Assembly (NCBI GenBank): GCA_021399435.1
Contig: JAJTUP010000004.1
Coordinates: 372,001-436,000 of the forward strand
DNA: 64,000 nucleotides
Direction: 5' to 3'
Source: Diaporthe sp. PMI_573
Taxonomy: Eukaryota; Ascomycota; Sordariomycetes; Diaporthales; Diaporthaceae
The notes below the pieces were generated by a model. It was not told the origin of the DNA and made no database searches. It saw nothing but the letters and a program-made list of their open reading frames with translations. This document shows, piece by piece, positions 29,960 to 39,871 of this stretch; the stretch's first letter is position 1; each line of letters starts with the position of its first letter. A program made the translations under genes and the position numbers.

Positions 29960-31024
29960 TCATGCCAACAGCTCCTTGATGGTCTTCTCATAACTCTCCG
30001 GTTTCCTTCCAAGTATCTCCTCCAGATCTCCGGTCACTAGTGCGGCCTCGCCGTCCTTAATTCCCTCCCAAACAGTCGCCCATGTCCTGCACTTCTCTTC
30101 GGACCCAAACACCTGCAAAACCTGCGGCAGTTTCACGTACTGGTCCACTCCAACCTGCCGAATCTTGAACGTCTTGCCGACCGTCTTCCCCAGAATCCCC
30201 ACCGTCTCCGCCAGGCTGATCTCCCTGTCCCCGGAGAGCAGCACCTTGCCGTCAACAAGCCGCTGCGGGAACTGCCCGTCAACCCCACAATACCGCGCGA
30301 TCAGCCGCGCACTCGCCTCGCCGAGCTCGTCCCGCTTGACCCAGCTGACACCGGTGCCGGAGCCGTCGTGCGGGATGAGCACCTCGGAGCCGTCCGCTGC
30401 GGCCTTGGGGTCGAGGAATGCCGTGTAGATCGGATACGACTCCGAGTACAGGCCCTCCCGGATGGACGTGTAAGTGAACCCGGGGTCCTCCTTTGCGAGC
30501 TTGTCCAGGTGCGCCTCGCTGTCGAGGTGCGCCTGCATCACGACCGCCTTGGAGTCCGCCTTGAGGGACTTGCCCGCCGCGTCGCTGCCGAAGCCCAGGC
30601 TGCTGTAGAAGATGTGTTTGACGCCTGCCCGCTTGGCGGCGTCTATTACTGGAAGTTGCACCTTGAGTCCTGAATCAGCACGACTGGCCTATCTCAGGCA
30701 GAACACGCTATCTCAAGTAGTAACTTGTAGAAACTCAACTCATCTTCAACTCACCTTGACCCTGTAATCGTGCACGTGGCTGGGGTACGACACAAGGAAC
30801 AGCACATCAAGCCCGCTGAAGGCGAGCTCCAGCTCCTGCGGCGACGACTCGTACGAAGCCTTGCGCACCCTCACGCCCGCGTCGCGGTATCCCGCCTCGA
30901 CCTTCTCGGGGAACCGGTTGATGAGCGTCACGTGGTCGTTGGGCACCAGCCTGAGCAGGTGCCTGTAGGTGCTGCCGCCCAGGCCGCCCGAGGCTGGGAA
31001 GATGCCGACCTCCTTCATGCCCAT
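29960..31024 (-). CDS. NmrA-like NAD(P)-binding (atypical short-chain dehydrogenase) protein
   Basis: Exons 31024-30755 and 30661-29960, separated by a 93-nt intron (GTGAGT..CAAG), give 323 residues. The ATG at 31024 is preferred because the nucleotide-binding fold begins immediately: MKEVGIFPASGGLGGS, a glycine-rich loop. The following VTLINRFPEK strand end, LDVLFLVSYPS and AGVKHIFYSSLGFGS segments fit the NmrA/isoflavone-reductase-like group. These sense or use NAD(P)(H); fungal members range from redox sensors of nitrogen regulation to ergot or sterol-side reductases. The canonical YxxxK pair is not obvious, so catalysis is uncertain. The stop is 466 nt from the facing gene. Confidence 0.85.
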
Positions 31025-32353
31025 GGTGATGTTTACGGGGCCGCCGTGGGGGATTGAATTGTAGATATGTGTATATCGGGTGATGTTCGGGATTATGGCA
31101 GGTTGTCGATGCTGCTGTGATAGTGGTGGGCTGCTCATGCGGACGTTTGGTCCTCGCCTGATAATGACTTTGGGTGCTGATGGTGATGATGACGACGACC
31201 TCGACAGTTTATATAGCACCACTCAATAAGACGTGACGTTATAAAGCCGGTCTTATCCTTATGTAAGGGGGTTTCTCTTATAAATCCTGAAGCTATTCCC
31301 CACCCGCCTATGGAGAAATGTTACAGTGTGCACCCCGGTTCCAGAATCTTAACGTTCGATGACGACAAGGGTTTGGGAATAGCCGACTATTCCCTTTCCC
31401 CGACTCGAGATCTGCCCACGACTAGCCGCCCACACCCACCTTCTGGTTTTTTGCCTCTAATTATTACCGTAAGGCGGCGATATACACTCCCTCTTGACTC
31501 GGCTCCTGCTTGCATGGCCCATGTGAAAGCCAAGACTCACTAAGTATGTCTGCTTACGTTGAAGTTGTTCTGACTCCCTTCCTTAACGCCGAGCCAGGGT
31601 TGGTAATAGGACTTAAACGCCTAAATCGGTGTTGCTTGAAATTAGTCAGCCCCGGCTGTCCTGCCTTGGGAGTTACGCCCGAAGCCTCTATTCTTCAAGA
31701 ACACAGATATTTACATGCCCAAAATCGGCTTCCACATACCCCTTATTGACCAAGCAGCGCTATTGTAACAGTACAGCTCTTATATACTGCTACAAGTAAT
31801 CACTATACATTGATTATGCTAGTCTTTTGGCCGTGACACTTAATTTGGCAGTAATAGTTAAGCCGTGTCAATAATCAACCAAGAGGGTAGACAACAAGCG
31901 CGTCCACTCCAAAATTGGCAGGGTATCGGCGGGAATCAAACTCCCTTGGGATTCACAACCACAAGTTAAAGTAAAATCATAAAATAACCAACTTCTGGTG
32001 ACTGCGGTGCCACGATAGGCTGTTTGCCGGGATAAGGCAACTTCATTAAGTTATTGTCAGGAAACCCCGTCCCATTTGTTTTTCAGGCCTCCTATAAGAG
32101 CGCAAGCCGACTCAGCGCGTAGCTGTTAGAACCACACCTCTGCCCTAATGGTGCCTAGAGCTCTATGGAAGGGCCTTGGGGGGGGGGATTTGTGACGGTA
32201 CGGCCCTTATACATTGCTAGGAATGTTTTCCAAGGAATTGAAAAAACTTGATTTTTTGGCTGGGGCACTTGTTTTGCTAGCAGTATGCAAGCTTCGTCTC
32301 ACTTCTTAAGAAGAACTAGCTACAAGATATGATTGACGACCAAGAGTAGTGCA
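31025..32353. other. Intergenic region with diverged ~90-bp repeat copies
   Basis: No gene is supported. Two diverged direct repeats lie at about 31762-31855 and 32190-32285. Both begin with a TGTRACRGTACRGCYCTTATA-like motif, and many differences in the first 30 bp are transitions. A run of nine G at 32179-32187 sits just before the second copy. The interval looks like decayed transposon or other repeat DNA. Confidence 0.4.
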
Positions 32354-33748
32354 TCAAAAGCGCAAAGAGGCGTAGCCACCCTGGGAGCTCAACCCCCATT
32401 TCTCAAGCAGTCTACTATCGTCACTTAACCACTCCTTTAATGCCTCAATTCCGTCATAGCTTACCCAGATAATAATCCCTAATTCATCAAGGTCGTTGGG
32501 CAATGCCGCCTGAATATCGGCATGGAAACTAGATACCTTTACCTCGAACCAAAGCCTTTGCCATCTTGCTTGGTTCCATTCTGCTGCTGACCTTGCTTCC
32601 CATAGAGCGGCTTGTCCTGTAAAGCAACACTTGTCCAACCTCTCACCTCGGTACCAGCCAAAGCTAAGCAAGGTATAGACGCTTTCAAGTAGCTCTGCAA
32701 AGATTATAGTACGTCGGAGGCTTTCGGCTCGGACCCAGTCTTTCCAGACCGAAAGATCGGGCTGTGTGCCGTCGGAGCTGTTATCACAAGACCCATGACT
32801 GTGTCCTTGTAAGATGCCGACCCATCTTGCAATCGACTTAGCGTCTAGGTCCGCCTGTGCCTGCTGTGCATCGTCGCCGGGTGAGAATCGTCGCATGCAC
32901 TGGTAAATAAGCATGGCCTGCACAGCGGGCAGGAGGTCAAGGCTCATGGCGGCCGAATGGGAATTGGGCGACGTAAGAGAGATGGCTGTCTCCGTAGCCT
33001 CTACAAGCAGTCCTGCCCGCCTCGCAATCTCTGACCGAATCAGAGACGAATTTACCGAGTTTCGCATGCTGTACAGGGAGCAGACAGCTAAAGTGTCCCG
33101 TAATATAGGAGAGGCGTCGACATGAGAGTGATGGATAAAGAATGTCTGTCCCGTTTCAGCTAAAGCTGTAACCTGCAGGACTAGGCGGCTGGCGCCATAC
33201 TTCGCGCGGGCCTTGAGGGCGCTGCCTGTGTTTATGGAGCTGTTGCTGGGTATTTGGAGAGGCGTCGTTGAAATGCCCATGTTATGTAGAGGTTGAGGCG
33301 CATATGAAACTGAGGCCGCATTCAGGCATGAATTGTTGGAAGACTGAGATTGAAGGTCTGGGGCGAGAAACGATAAGGTTCGCCCCCGGCCGATAATCTC
33401 GTCTAATAGAGGCACCAAAGCCGGGGGCAGAGTCAAGGGGGGTATTGTGAGGGAGCCAACTGCGGCAGTATCATTGACATGGCTTTCTCCTGGTCCGGGC
33501 AAGTGGTGGTTCCACTGAGGTGTCTCGGTTGGACCGCGTTGGTCAAGTTCGTCATGTCGAATCTCTTGCGGCATCGAGGAACCCGGGCTGACACTTTGCA
33601 CCATCTCTTGGGCTTCTTCGGGTGATATCCAAGCGTACGCACAGGTGACTCGCCTTGCAAGACAGCGCTCACACTGTGGGAAGCCGAGATCGCATCGCCT
33701 CTTACCCCGAGCACAAGCGAAGCAGGATTTTCGCCTTGATGATATCAT
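32354..33748 (-). CDS. Zn(II)2Cys6 transcription factor, short form
   Basis: Intronless frame of 464 residues. Zinc cysteines C9, C12, C19, C26, C29 and C36 follow the C-x2-C-x6-C-x6-C-x2-C-x6-C pattern and start almost at the N-terminus (SSRRKSCFACARGKRRC). The rest (residues 100-450) is helical, with segments such as MSLDLLPAVQAMLIYQCMR and RAESLRRTIIFAELLESVY that fit the C-terminal regulatory domain of short zinc-cluster proteins. It is divergent from the NTF2/SnoaL-like gene at 34204. The 455-bp promoter between them carries a CGG-N4-CCG palindrome and a related copy, suggesting autoregulation or co-regulation. Its base composition is less GC-rich than the housekeeping block to its left. 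Confidence 0.88.
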   Translation of the reverse strand: MISSRRKSCFACARGKRRCDLGFPQCERCLARRVTCAYAWISPEEAQEMVQSVSPGSSMPQEIRHDELDQRGPTETPQWNHHLPGPGESHVNDTAAVGSLTIPPLTLPPALVPLLDEIIGRGRTLSFLAPDLQSQSSNNSCLNAASVSYAPQPLHNMGISTTPLQIPSNSSINTGSALKARAKYGASRLVLQVTALAETGQTFFIHHSHVDASPILRDTLAVCSLYSMRNSVNSSLIRSEIARRAGLLVEATETAISLTSPNSHSAAMSLDLLPAVQAMLIYQCMRRFSPGDDAQQAQADLDAKSIARWVGILQGHSHGSCDNSSDGTQPDLSVWKDWVRAESLRRTIIFAELLESVYTLLSFGWYRGERLDKCCFTGQAALWEARSAAEWNQARWQRLWFEVKVSSFHADIQAALPNDLDELGIIIWVSYDGIEALKEWLSDDSRLLEKWGLSSQGGYASLRF

Positions 33749-34203
33749 ATTTCCGCGAGGCGATATTGTGAAGCTTTGTCAAGAGGTAGCAGAAGGTAGA
33801 CTGACTGCGGCCAGAGTAAAAGAAGTTGGTTCACGAAGGTTTGCAGAAGTCGGTCAACGCCCGTTGAAACCCGGCAGTCCCGGCCTGATGCGGGCCCTAA
33901 TATGCGGAGTTCCGCACGCTAAACCTTAATCCTAAGATGTGGAATCCCGCACGCCAAGCATTTCCTCTCTGGATACATTCCAAACTCGGACGCCTACATC
34001 GAAACTGTCACACGCAAAAGCAGCTGCCAGTGCGTTGTGCACTGGCAACCCTATATCGTGACAGAAACGCAGGACCTCGACAGCGGGTATAAAGTACTCG
34101 CGAAGCCCTCCAAGTATGAGTCTTCTGAATTAATTACTTCTGACATCTTGACTATATCCCACTGTTCAAACATTCAAACATTTAGACCTCACTCTCAATC
34201 ATC
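33749..34203. promoter_or_regulatory. Divergent promoter with a duplicated CGG-N4-CCG palindrome
   Basis: A 21-bp imperfect direct repeat occurs at 33902-33922 and 33937-33957, identical at 17 of 21 positions with all four differences transitions. The first copy contains the 14-bp perfect palindrome TGCGGAGTTCCGCA (CGG-N4-CCG). The second keeps only the CCGCA half. It is a candidate binding site for the adjacent Zn2Cys6 protein. Confidence 0.5.
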
Positions 34204-34695
34204 ATGGCCAGCACTTTTGAACCCACACGTACCTTATCTGCCCTGGGTCAATGGGTCGAGGGTTTCTACCACCACGCCTTCTTTCAGCCAAACAATGAAG
34301 TCTCGGCGAGTACCTTGAATGAGAGTTTCGCTCAGGGCTTCACTGCGACGTAAGTCTGGTGTTGATAGGCTCCGCTTGGGTGAGAGGGAGTTGAACTGAT
34401 TGTGTCACTTAGGATTAATCACGACCAAATTTCGCGGAAAGACTTCATCGAAGGTACTGCGAAATTTCGTGAACTCAATGTGTCGAGCGCACAGAGCATC
34501 AAGGAAATCCAAAGCTGGGATGCGCCGGATGGCTCTGGCGGAGGGTGTGTCGCGCTGCTCCTGCAGTTCGAGGACACCAACAAGAAGACTGGCGTTAGTG
34601 CCGAGACATCTACGTTGCTGGTGGCCAATGTGCAGGTGATTGGTGGGAAGAGAAAGCTGGTTGCTTTGACGGAGGTGTTGAAGCCGTTGAAGTAA
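34204..34695 (+). CDS. Small NTF2/SnoaL-like fold protein
   Basis: Exons 34204-34349 and 34413-34695, with a 63-nt intron (GTAAGT..TTAG), give 142 residues. The sequence begins ASTFEPTRTLSALGQWVEGFYHHAFFQPN and contains the pattern of helices followed by a curved sheet: ATINHDQISRKDFIEGTAKFRELN, then CVALLLQFEDT and STLLVANVQVIGGKRKLVALTEVL. This resembles SnoaL-like/NTF2-like proteins, which serve as small cyclases, isomerases or binding proteins. No catalytic set can be named. It is divergent from a Zn2Cys6 factor gene and probably controlled with it. Confidence 0.72.
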
Positions 34696-35431
34696 GACAT
34701 GACATACCGGTACTTATGTTACAAGGGGCATCATACAATCAGAGCCCTTCACATTCCGTACAAATATACAGTCCTTACCGATACTATAGGCTTGTAAGAT
34801 TTTCGTGCAGTCCATCTCTTCACGATATTTGTGAGTTCTTGTGGTAAGCACACAACCTTGTCAGCTGAATCCTCAGCTCGTAATGTTGGGATACGGGCAC
34901 CATAGCCACTAAACCAACTTTGGTGTTTTGTTTTCTTACTTTGAATTCCAGTAATCCTGTTCGCATCGTCCACTTTTCGATTGTTTCCCCCCAGTCTCAC
35001 TTACATGTAACTGCATAAGCCAAACCAAAACACTGCTCAATTTTGTAGTTCTGTTACTGTAATTATCGCTCGGAAGAATACTCAGTATATGTGACTTGGT
35101 GAGAAATGTGCGGTGTACAGATGGCAGTAGTGTTTCATGCGTTCTCGCACGCAGCCAACATGTGAAGATTCCTGAAGGAAGCTGACATGCAAGCCCTCCA
35201 CGGACGACCCCTGGCACCATCCTTTTCGCCTGCCCCAGGCTTGTTGAGAGCCCCACCACAAAGCCCGCAGCTGCCGCTCTCTTCCGATCATCTCGGCTCC
35301 AACACGGACCGGCCAAACCCGCGACGATTTCATCCCAAGACCGGGAACAATCGTAGATATAACCAAAGTAATCAAGTCGGGAGTGGCCTTTCCCCCTACT
35401 CTATCCGAACTGGCCGGCCTTTTGTTCACCC
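34696..35431. other. Intergenic: 3' flank and promoter of the HET gene
   Basis: No gene or repeat recognised in 736 bp. Short frames lack domains. Confidence 0.4.
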
Positions 35432-37585
35432 ATGGCATCAAAGAATTACGTGGCCTCAACGGGGCCGGTGGCGCTCTGTTCAGCATGCCGGAACCTCGAC
35501 TTTCATTCTCCTCTACTAGGGGATGTGGAAATGCCTCTGGGCAAACACTCGTCCTTCATCACATTCGGGCGAGATTTCTCCGAGTTTCAAGAGTCAGCCG
35601 ACCGAGGGTGCCCCATTTGCTGGGTTATAGTCAGCATCGGCCGCTCGTGGGACGATTCGATCGAGCCTGCCACCGAGCTTTGCGTCGGTCTCGATGCTGA
35701 TGGTGACGCGCAAGTGTCTTGCTTGAAATACCAACCGTCTCTTCATATCTATGTCCCCGGGGAAAATTACTTGTGTCAGTCAACGCACATATCGATGTAT
35801 CTCTTGCTTGTAGACATTTGAAGGCAACATACTGACATGTTTCCAGGCGCTCCACTGGAAAGAACATCGTTATTTGGGTCCATACAGGTGAGAGCCGAGA
35901 TATCTCAGAGTCCGTGGTCGGAATCGGCGCAGGCTTTTGCGCGAAATTGCATCCGTGCGTGCATCCAGGATCATGACCTGTGCAGGTCCGGAAAGTCCCT
36001 CCTTCCAACTAGAGTAGTTGAAGTCGGCAAACATGGTGATGAAATTTTACGGCTCTGCGAGACACGAAGAAGCACGGTCGGGCAGTATACAGCACTAAGC
36101 TACTGCTGGGGGAGTGACCAACCGCTCAAAACAACCTCTGCAAACATCAACGATATGATGTCCGGCGGGTTGAGGCTCTCCCAGCTCCCACAGACACTCG
36201 CGGACGCGATCCACATCACCCGCTCACTAGGTGTGCAGTATCTCTGGGTCGATGCCCTCTGCATTATCCAAGACAGCGTCGAGGACTGGGAGAAGGAGTC
36301 CGAGCAGATGTCAAGCATTTACGAGAGGGCATACGTGGTAATCGCGGCGTCCTCGTCCTCTTCTGCGATGCAGGGATTTTTAAATTACCAGAGACAGCGG
36401 CATTCGCACCACTTCAATATCCCCGACACCTATGGCACGCAGGCTTCCATCGCAGCGCGCGGGAACCCTCAGACCGGATTACATAGCCCCTACAAGGAGA
36501 CGGACCCACTCGCCCAGCGGGCATGGGCTTTTCAGGAGCAACACATGTCGACAAGGTACCTGATCTTCTCGGCAGATGAACTGCAGTGGGTGTGCAAGAC
36601 AAAATTCGCCTGCGAGTGCGGCATCACCTCCACGCCGGCCGGGCCGGCATTCTACCACCCATTGCTGTTGGCCTACTGCGACGATACGCAACAGAGAGAC
36701 AGGCCCAGCGACCAACTCGCCCTCCAGGATGTATGGCGCAAGGCGGTCAGCGAGTACAGCTGCCGCAAGCTGACCCGGCCCGACGACAAGCTCCCGGCCT
36801 TTTCGGGCCTCGCCAGCAGGTTCGGGGCCAAGATGGGATACCGGTACGTCGCCGGTCTCTGGGAGGAGAACATCATCCAGGATCTCGCGTGGACGCGAGT
36901 CTCGTGGCTCGAGTCGACGCTTGCCCCACTTCCCATCGATTACAGGGCCCCTTCGTTCTCATGGGCATCGATCAATGATAGGGTGTGCTACTTCTTCGGT
37001 GTATACCGCCAGGCGTATCACTGGACGTCATGCTCTTGTGTTTCTGAGGCAAGGGCCGTTGTACCTGGACACAACCCTTTTGGAAAAGTAAGGGACGCCT
37101 GGATAACAATACAAGGGCCAATCGTACGAGGGTTCATAGAGCGCGGCCACGACCACCCCCGGTTCTGCTCGGACGACCGGGAGATGAGTCTTTACCTGGA
37201 TGTAGACTGTGTCCTGGTGGAGTTCAGCTGCGACACACGGGGTGACGATGACGAGAGATCAGTGCGGCGATGCAGAACCCCGACACCATCCGAAGACAAT
37301 GACAAGTCTCCCTATGCCGTCAAGGCCGCCCGAGCAAACGAGACAATGCACTCAAACCTCGCTCCAGCATCCGTATGGCTGCTACACCTGGGCAGATGGA
37401 CCAAGAACCGGAGAGAAAGCCAAGCCGCAGACGTCGAGACCAGCCACGATTACTACCTCGTGCTCGGAAAATCGGCGCGTGATCCACAGAAGTACGAGAG
37501 AATCGGGTCGTGTAATACCTTGAATGACGAGCCACTTGAAAAGCACGGGGAGCGATTCACCACGAAAACGATCACCATTCTCTAG
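35432..37585 (+). CDS. HET-domain (heterokaryon incompatibility-type) protein
   Basis: Exons 35432-35774 and 35847-37585, joined across a 72-nt intron (GTCAGT..CCAG), give 693 residues. The N-terminal part holds a Cys pattern typical of these proteins (LCSACRNLDF, then GCPICWVIV). The HET domain starts at YTALSYCWG (Y195) and continues through LPQTLADAI, the YLWVDALCIIQD motif, SEQMSSIYERAYVVIAAS and the later QRAWAFQEQ...STRYLIF block. HET proteins trigger cell death when incompatible fungal strains fuse, and many serve wider immune-like roles. No NACHT/NB-ARC or repeat domain is attached, so this is a stand-alone HET protein. No obvious partner gene, such as an amyloid- or lipase-type trigger, lies next to it. 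Confidence 0.93.
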
Positions 37586-38221
37586 GTCGCGGGCTGGCTT
37601 AAGTTCACGCTTATTTAGAAATTACGAGCGTTGACTGTGTCGTTGTCTCTGTCTATGTAGCTCAGCCGGCCGCGCCCCCCCCCCCCTTAGTCAACGCGCT
37701 TGCTCCTCTGCAAATTAATGGATTGGTTACGTGTACGCCAATAGGTGGGTACTGGAAGGGGAAAAAACCAAGTCTTCATACATATTCACATAGAATACAA
37801 CACAAGGAGGGTCAAATTCGTAATTATACACCATCATCAAGCTCCAATTTTGCATTCACAATACTCGGATCTTCACATGTCCGAGAAACCCAACCAAAGT
37901 CGGACGGAGAAAAAGACATTACTAATCTGCTGCATTCTAAAAAGCCATGTTGAATGTGCATCGTGCACATAGGGGGTATCAGCCCAATCCCAGTCCCGTT
38001 GGAAAGAAAAAGGAAAGTAAAAAAAAAAAAGAACACCGGTATCCAGTGGAAAAAGTTAATAGTTTTGAGAGAAGAATCCCAGGATTTCCCGTTCGTCACA
38101 ATGCCATGCCATGCCATCCAACGCTCATGGACTCATCAGAGAATAAAAAAAAAAAGAACAAACGCTATGCCCTCAAGTGACCAAATTAAAGGGGGAGGAA
38201 AAACAAGACGAAAAGAAAAGA
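37586..38221. other. Convergent intergenic region with C12 and A-rich runs
   Basis: 3' flanks of the HET and arrestin genes. It contains a run of twelve C at 37675-37686 and A-runs near 38018-38029 and 38147-38157. No gene is seen. Confidence 0.45.
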
Positions 38222-39871
38222 TCACCGGTGTGCCTCGGCGCTGTTCCTCCTGCTACTCCTGGCACTAGCAATCGCGCTCCCGCTGGCGCTGGCAGTCCCG
38301 CTCGGCCCGCCCAGGGCGCCCGCCAGGGGCCGGCGGCCGTCGAGTGTCTCAAAGACCTCGTCGATGTCCGGCGGCGGGGCGGGGAAGTTGGGCTCGTCCG
38401 AGTAGGCGGGCGGGCTGGGCGGGACGTCCTGGTAGATCGGGGGAGCCTCGTTGTCCCAGGAGATGCCGATCCCCCCGCGCTCGGTGAGGACTGTGCCAAA
38501 GTGCATGCGCAGGATGCGGCCGACTCCTGTCTGGGTGACGAGGCTGGGCTTGCCGACGGGCGCGCACTCCTGGGACACGACCATCTCGAGCATCAGCTGG
38601 TGTCCCACCTCGGTGCCGTCGCGGGCCTTGAGGTCGCAGCTGTACTTGGCGTGCTTGCTGAGGGAGTAGTCGAGCTCCAGCTCGACGCTCGAGTCGGTCG
38701 GCCCCGCGTAGTTGGACTTCCAGCCGGAGAAGAGGGTCTTCTCGCCGATCGTGCGGGTCTCGGTGCGGGCGATGCCCCTCTTGCGAGCCTGCTCCTGCTG
38801 CTCCTCGGTAAGGCCTTCGGTCTTGGGCATGTGCTTCTCACAGGCCGGGGCGACGGTCTTCATGGTCTCCTCGAGGCGCCACGTGAGCTTCTTGAGCTTC
38901 CAGTACTCGATGGTGTTGGTCACCGAGTTGACCTTTGCGATCCCGTCGAGGCGCATGGACAGGGTGTTCGTGCCGATGGGGTGGATGACCTGCTGGTAGT
39001 GCACGCTGGCCTTGACGTTGGTCGGGGGGAAGACGCGGACGGAGTGGTGAGGGAGCTCCGGCGGGGGCAGCGAGCGCTTGACGTCGAAGAGCTTCTCCAG
39101 CTTGATGGGGTGCTGGTTGGGTGCGGATGGTACGGCCTCGGCTTTGAACTCGTAGGCGATGCTGGCGATGGGGTTGTCCATGGTGGCTGGGAGGTGGCCG
39201 TCCAGCAGCACGGAGAAGGGGAACTGGTGGGTGCCCTGCTTGAGGGGCATGGCGTGCGGCAGGAGGACCCATTCCTTGACCAGTGTGTGCTGGTTGGCAC
39301 ACTCGCCGCAGTGCACCGTGAAGGGCTTCTTCTGGGTGACGTGGATACGCAGGGTGGCCTTGAAGCTCTCAATGCCGTAGGACTCGTCCTTGATCTCCAG
39401 GAACAGCTGGCCCGAGACCAGGGCACCGGTGCTAGTCTCTGCGTCGCCATGGAAGATGATTGGGGGCGACTCGATCTTCCATGTCAGGCTGGCGTGGGGA
39501 TTTGTGTGGACGTCCTTGCTCGAGCGGCCGAGGTGCAGGGCGTGCAGGCCTGGGAAGGATAGCCTGTGGTGCTCCTTGTCCTTGCTGTGGTCGTGGTGTG
39601 CCTCTTTCGACCACAGCCGTGGGGTCTCCGTGGGCCTCCTGGAGACGGGTGCGGGTGTGTGTTCTCGTGAGCTTGTCATGTCGTCTTCTATTGAGGATGC
39701 GTACGGGGACACGACCCTCTCCTGGCTCCTCGGCTCGCGGTCCGAGAGCCCGCTGTTTGTCCTGTTTGGGGACTTAGTCCTGCTCCTGATTGTGTTCTTC
39801 TTGATTGCTGTGACCTGGTGCTCAAGGGTTGTGGTGGAGTTGCGGAAGAAGTTTGCCACGCGGTGCGGCAT
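38222..39871 (-). CDS. Alpha-arrestin (Art1/LDB19-like) ubiquitin-ligase adaptor
   Basis: Intronless gene of 549 residues. The first ATG is at 39871; the frame continues upstream only through GTG. Residues 1-110 are basic and Ser/Thr-rich. The arrestin-like N domain begins near residue 125 (ASLTWKIESPPIIFHGDAE) and continues through SGQLFLEIKDE, TQKKPFTVHC, HQFPFSVLLDGHLPA and YEFKAEA. The C domain holds the later beta-strand segments to about residue 465. Two PPxY motifs, PPIY at 477 and PPAY at 487, would bind WW domains of the Rsp5/NEDD4 ligase. Such proteins recruit Rsp5 to plasma-membrane transporters and direct their endocytosis. The order and length fit Art1/LDB19. Strong GC bias creates a 461-codon open frame on the opposite strand that is not considered a gene. 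Confidence 0.9.
   Translation of the reverse strand: MPHRVANFFRNSTTTLEHQVTAIKKNTIRSRTKSPNRTNSGLSDREPRSQERVVSPYASSIEDDMTSSREHTPAPVSRRPTETPRLWSKEAHHDHSKDKEHHRLSFPGLHALHLGRSSKDVHTNPHASLTWKIESPPIIFHGDAETSTGALVSGQLFLEIKDESYGIESFKATLRIHVTQKKPFTVHCGECANQHTLVKEWVLLPHAMPLKQGTHQFPFSVLLDGHLPATMDNPIASIAYEFKAEAVPSAPNQHPIKLEKLFDVKRSLPPPELPHHSVRVFPPTNVKASVHYQQVIHPIGTNTLSMRLDGIAKVNSVTNTIEYWKLKKLTWRLEETMKTVAPACEKHMPKTEGLTEEQQEQARKRGIARTETRTIGEKTLFSGWKSNYAGPTDSSVELELDYSLSKHAKYSCDLKARDGTEVGHQLMLEMVVSQECAPVGKPSLVTQTGVGRILRMHFGTVLTERGGIGISWDNEAPPIYQDVPPSPPAYSDEPNFPAPPPDIDEVFETLDGRRPLAGALGGPSGTASASGSAIASARSSRRNSAEAHR

Noticed and set aside
29518..29979. 153-codon plus-strand frame between convergent genes
   Set aside because: No domain, no codon bias and it overlaps the 3' end of the NmrA-like gene; read as untranslated flank.
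38177..39562. 461-codon open frame on the plus strand opposite the arrestin gene
   Set aside because: Its translation is a low-complexity Gly/Val/Leu/Asp-rich mirror of a GC-biased coding strand, whereas the minus frame has clear arrestin blocks and PPxY motifs.
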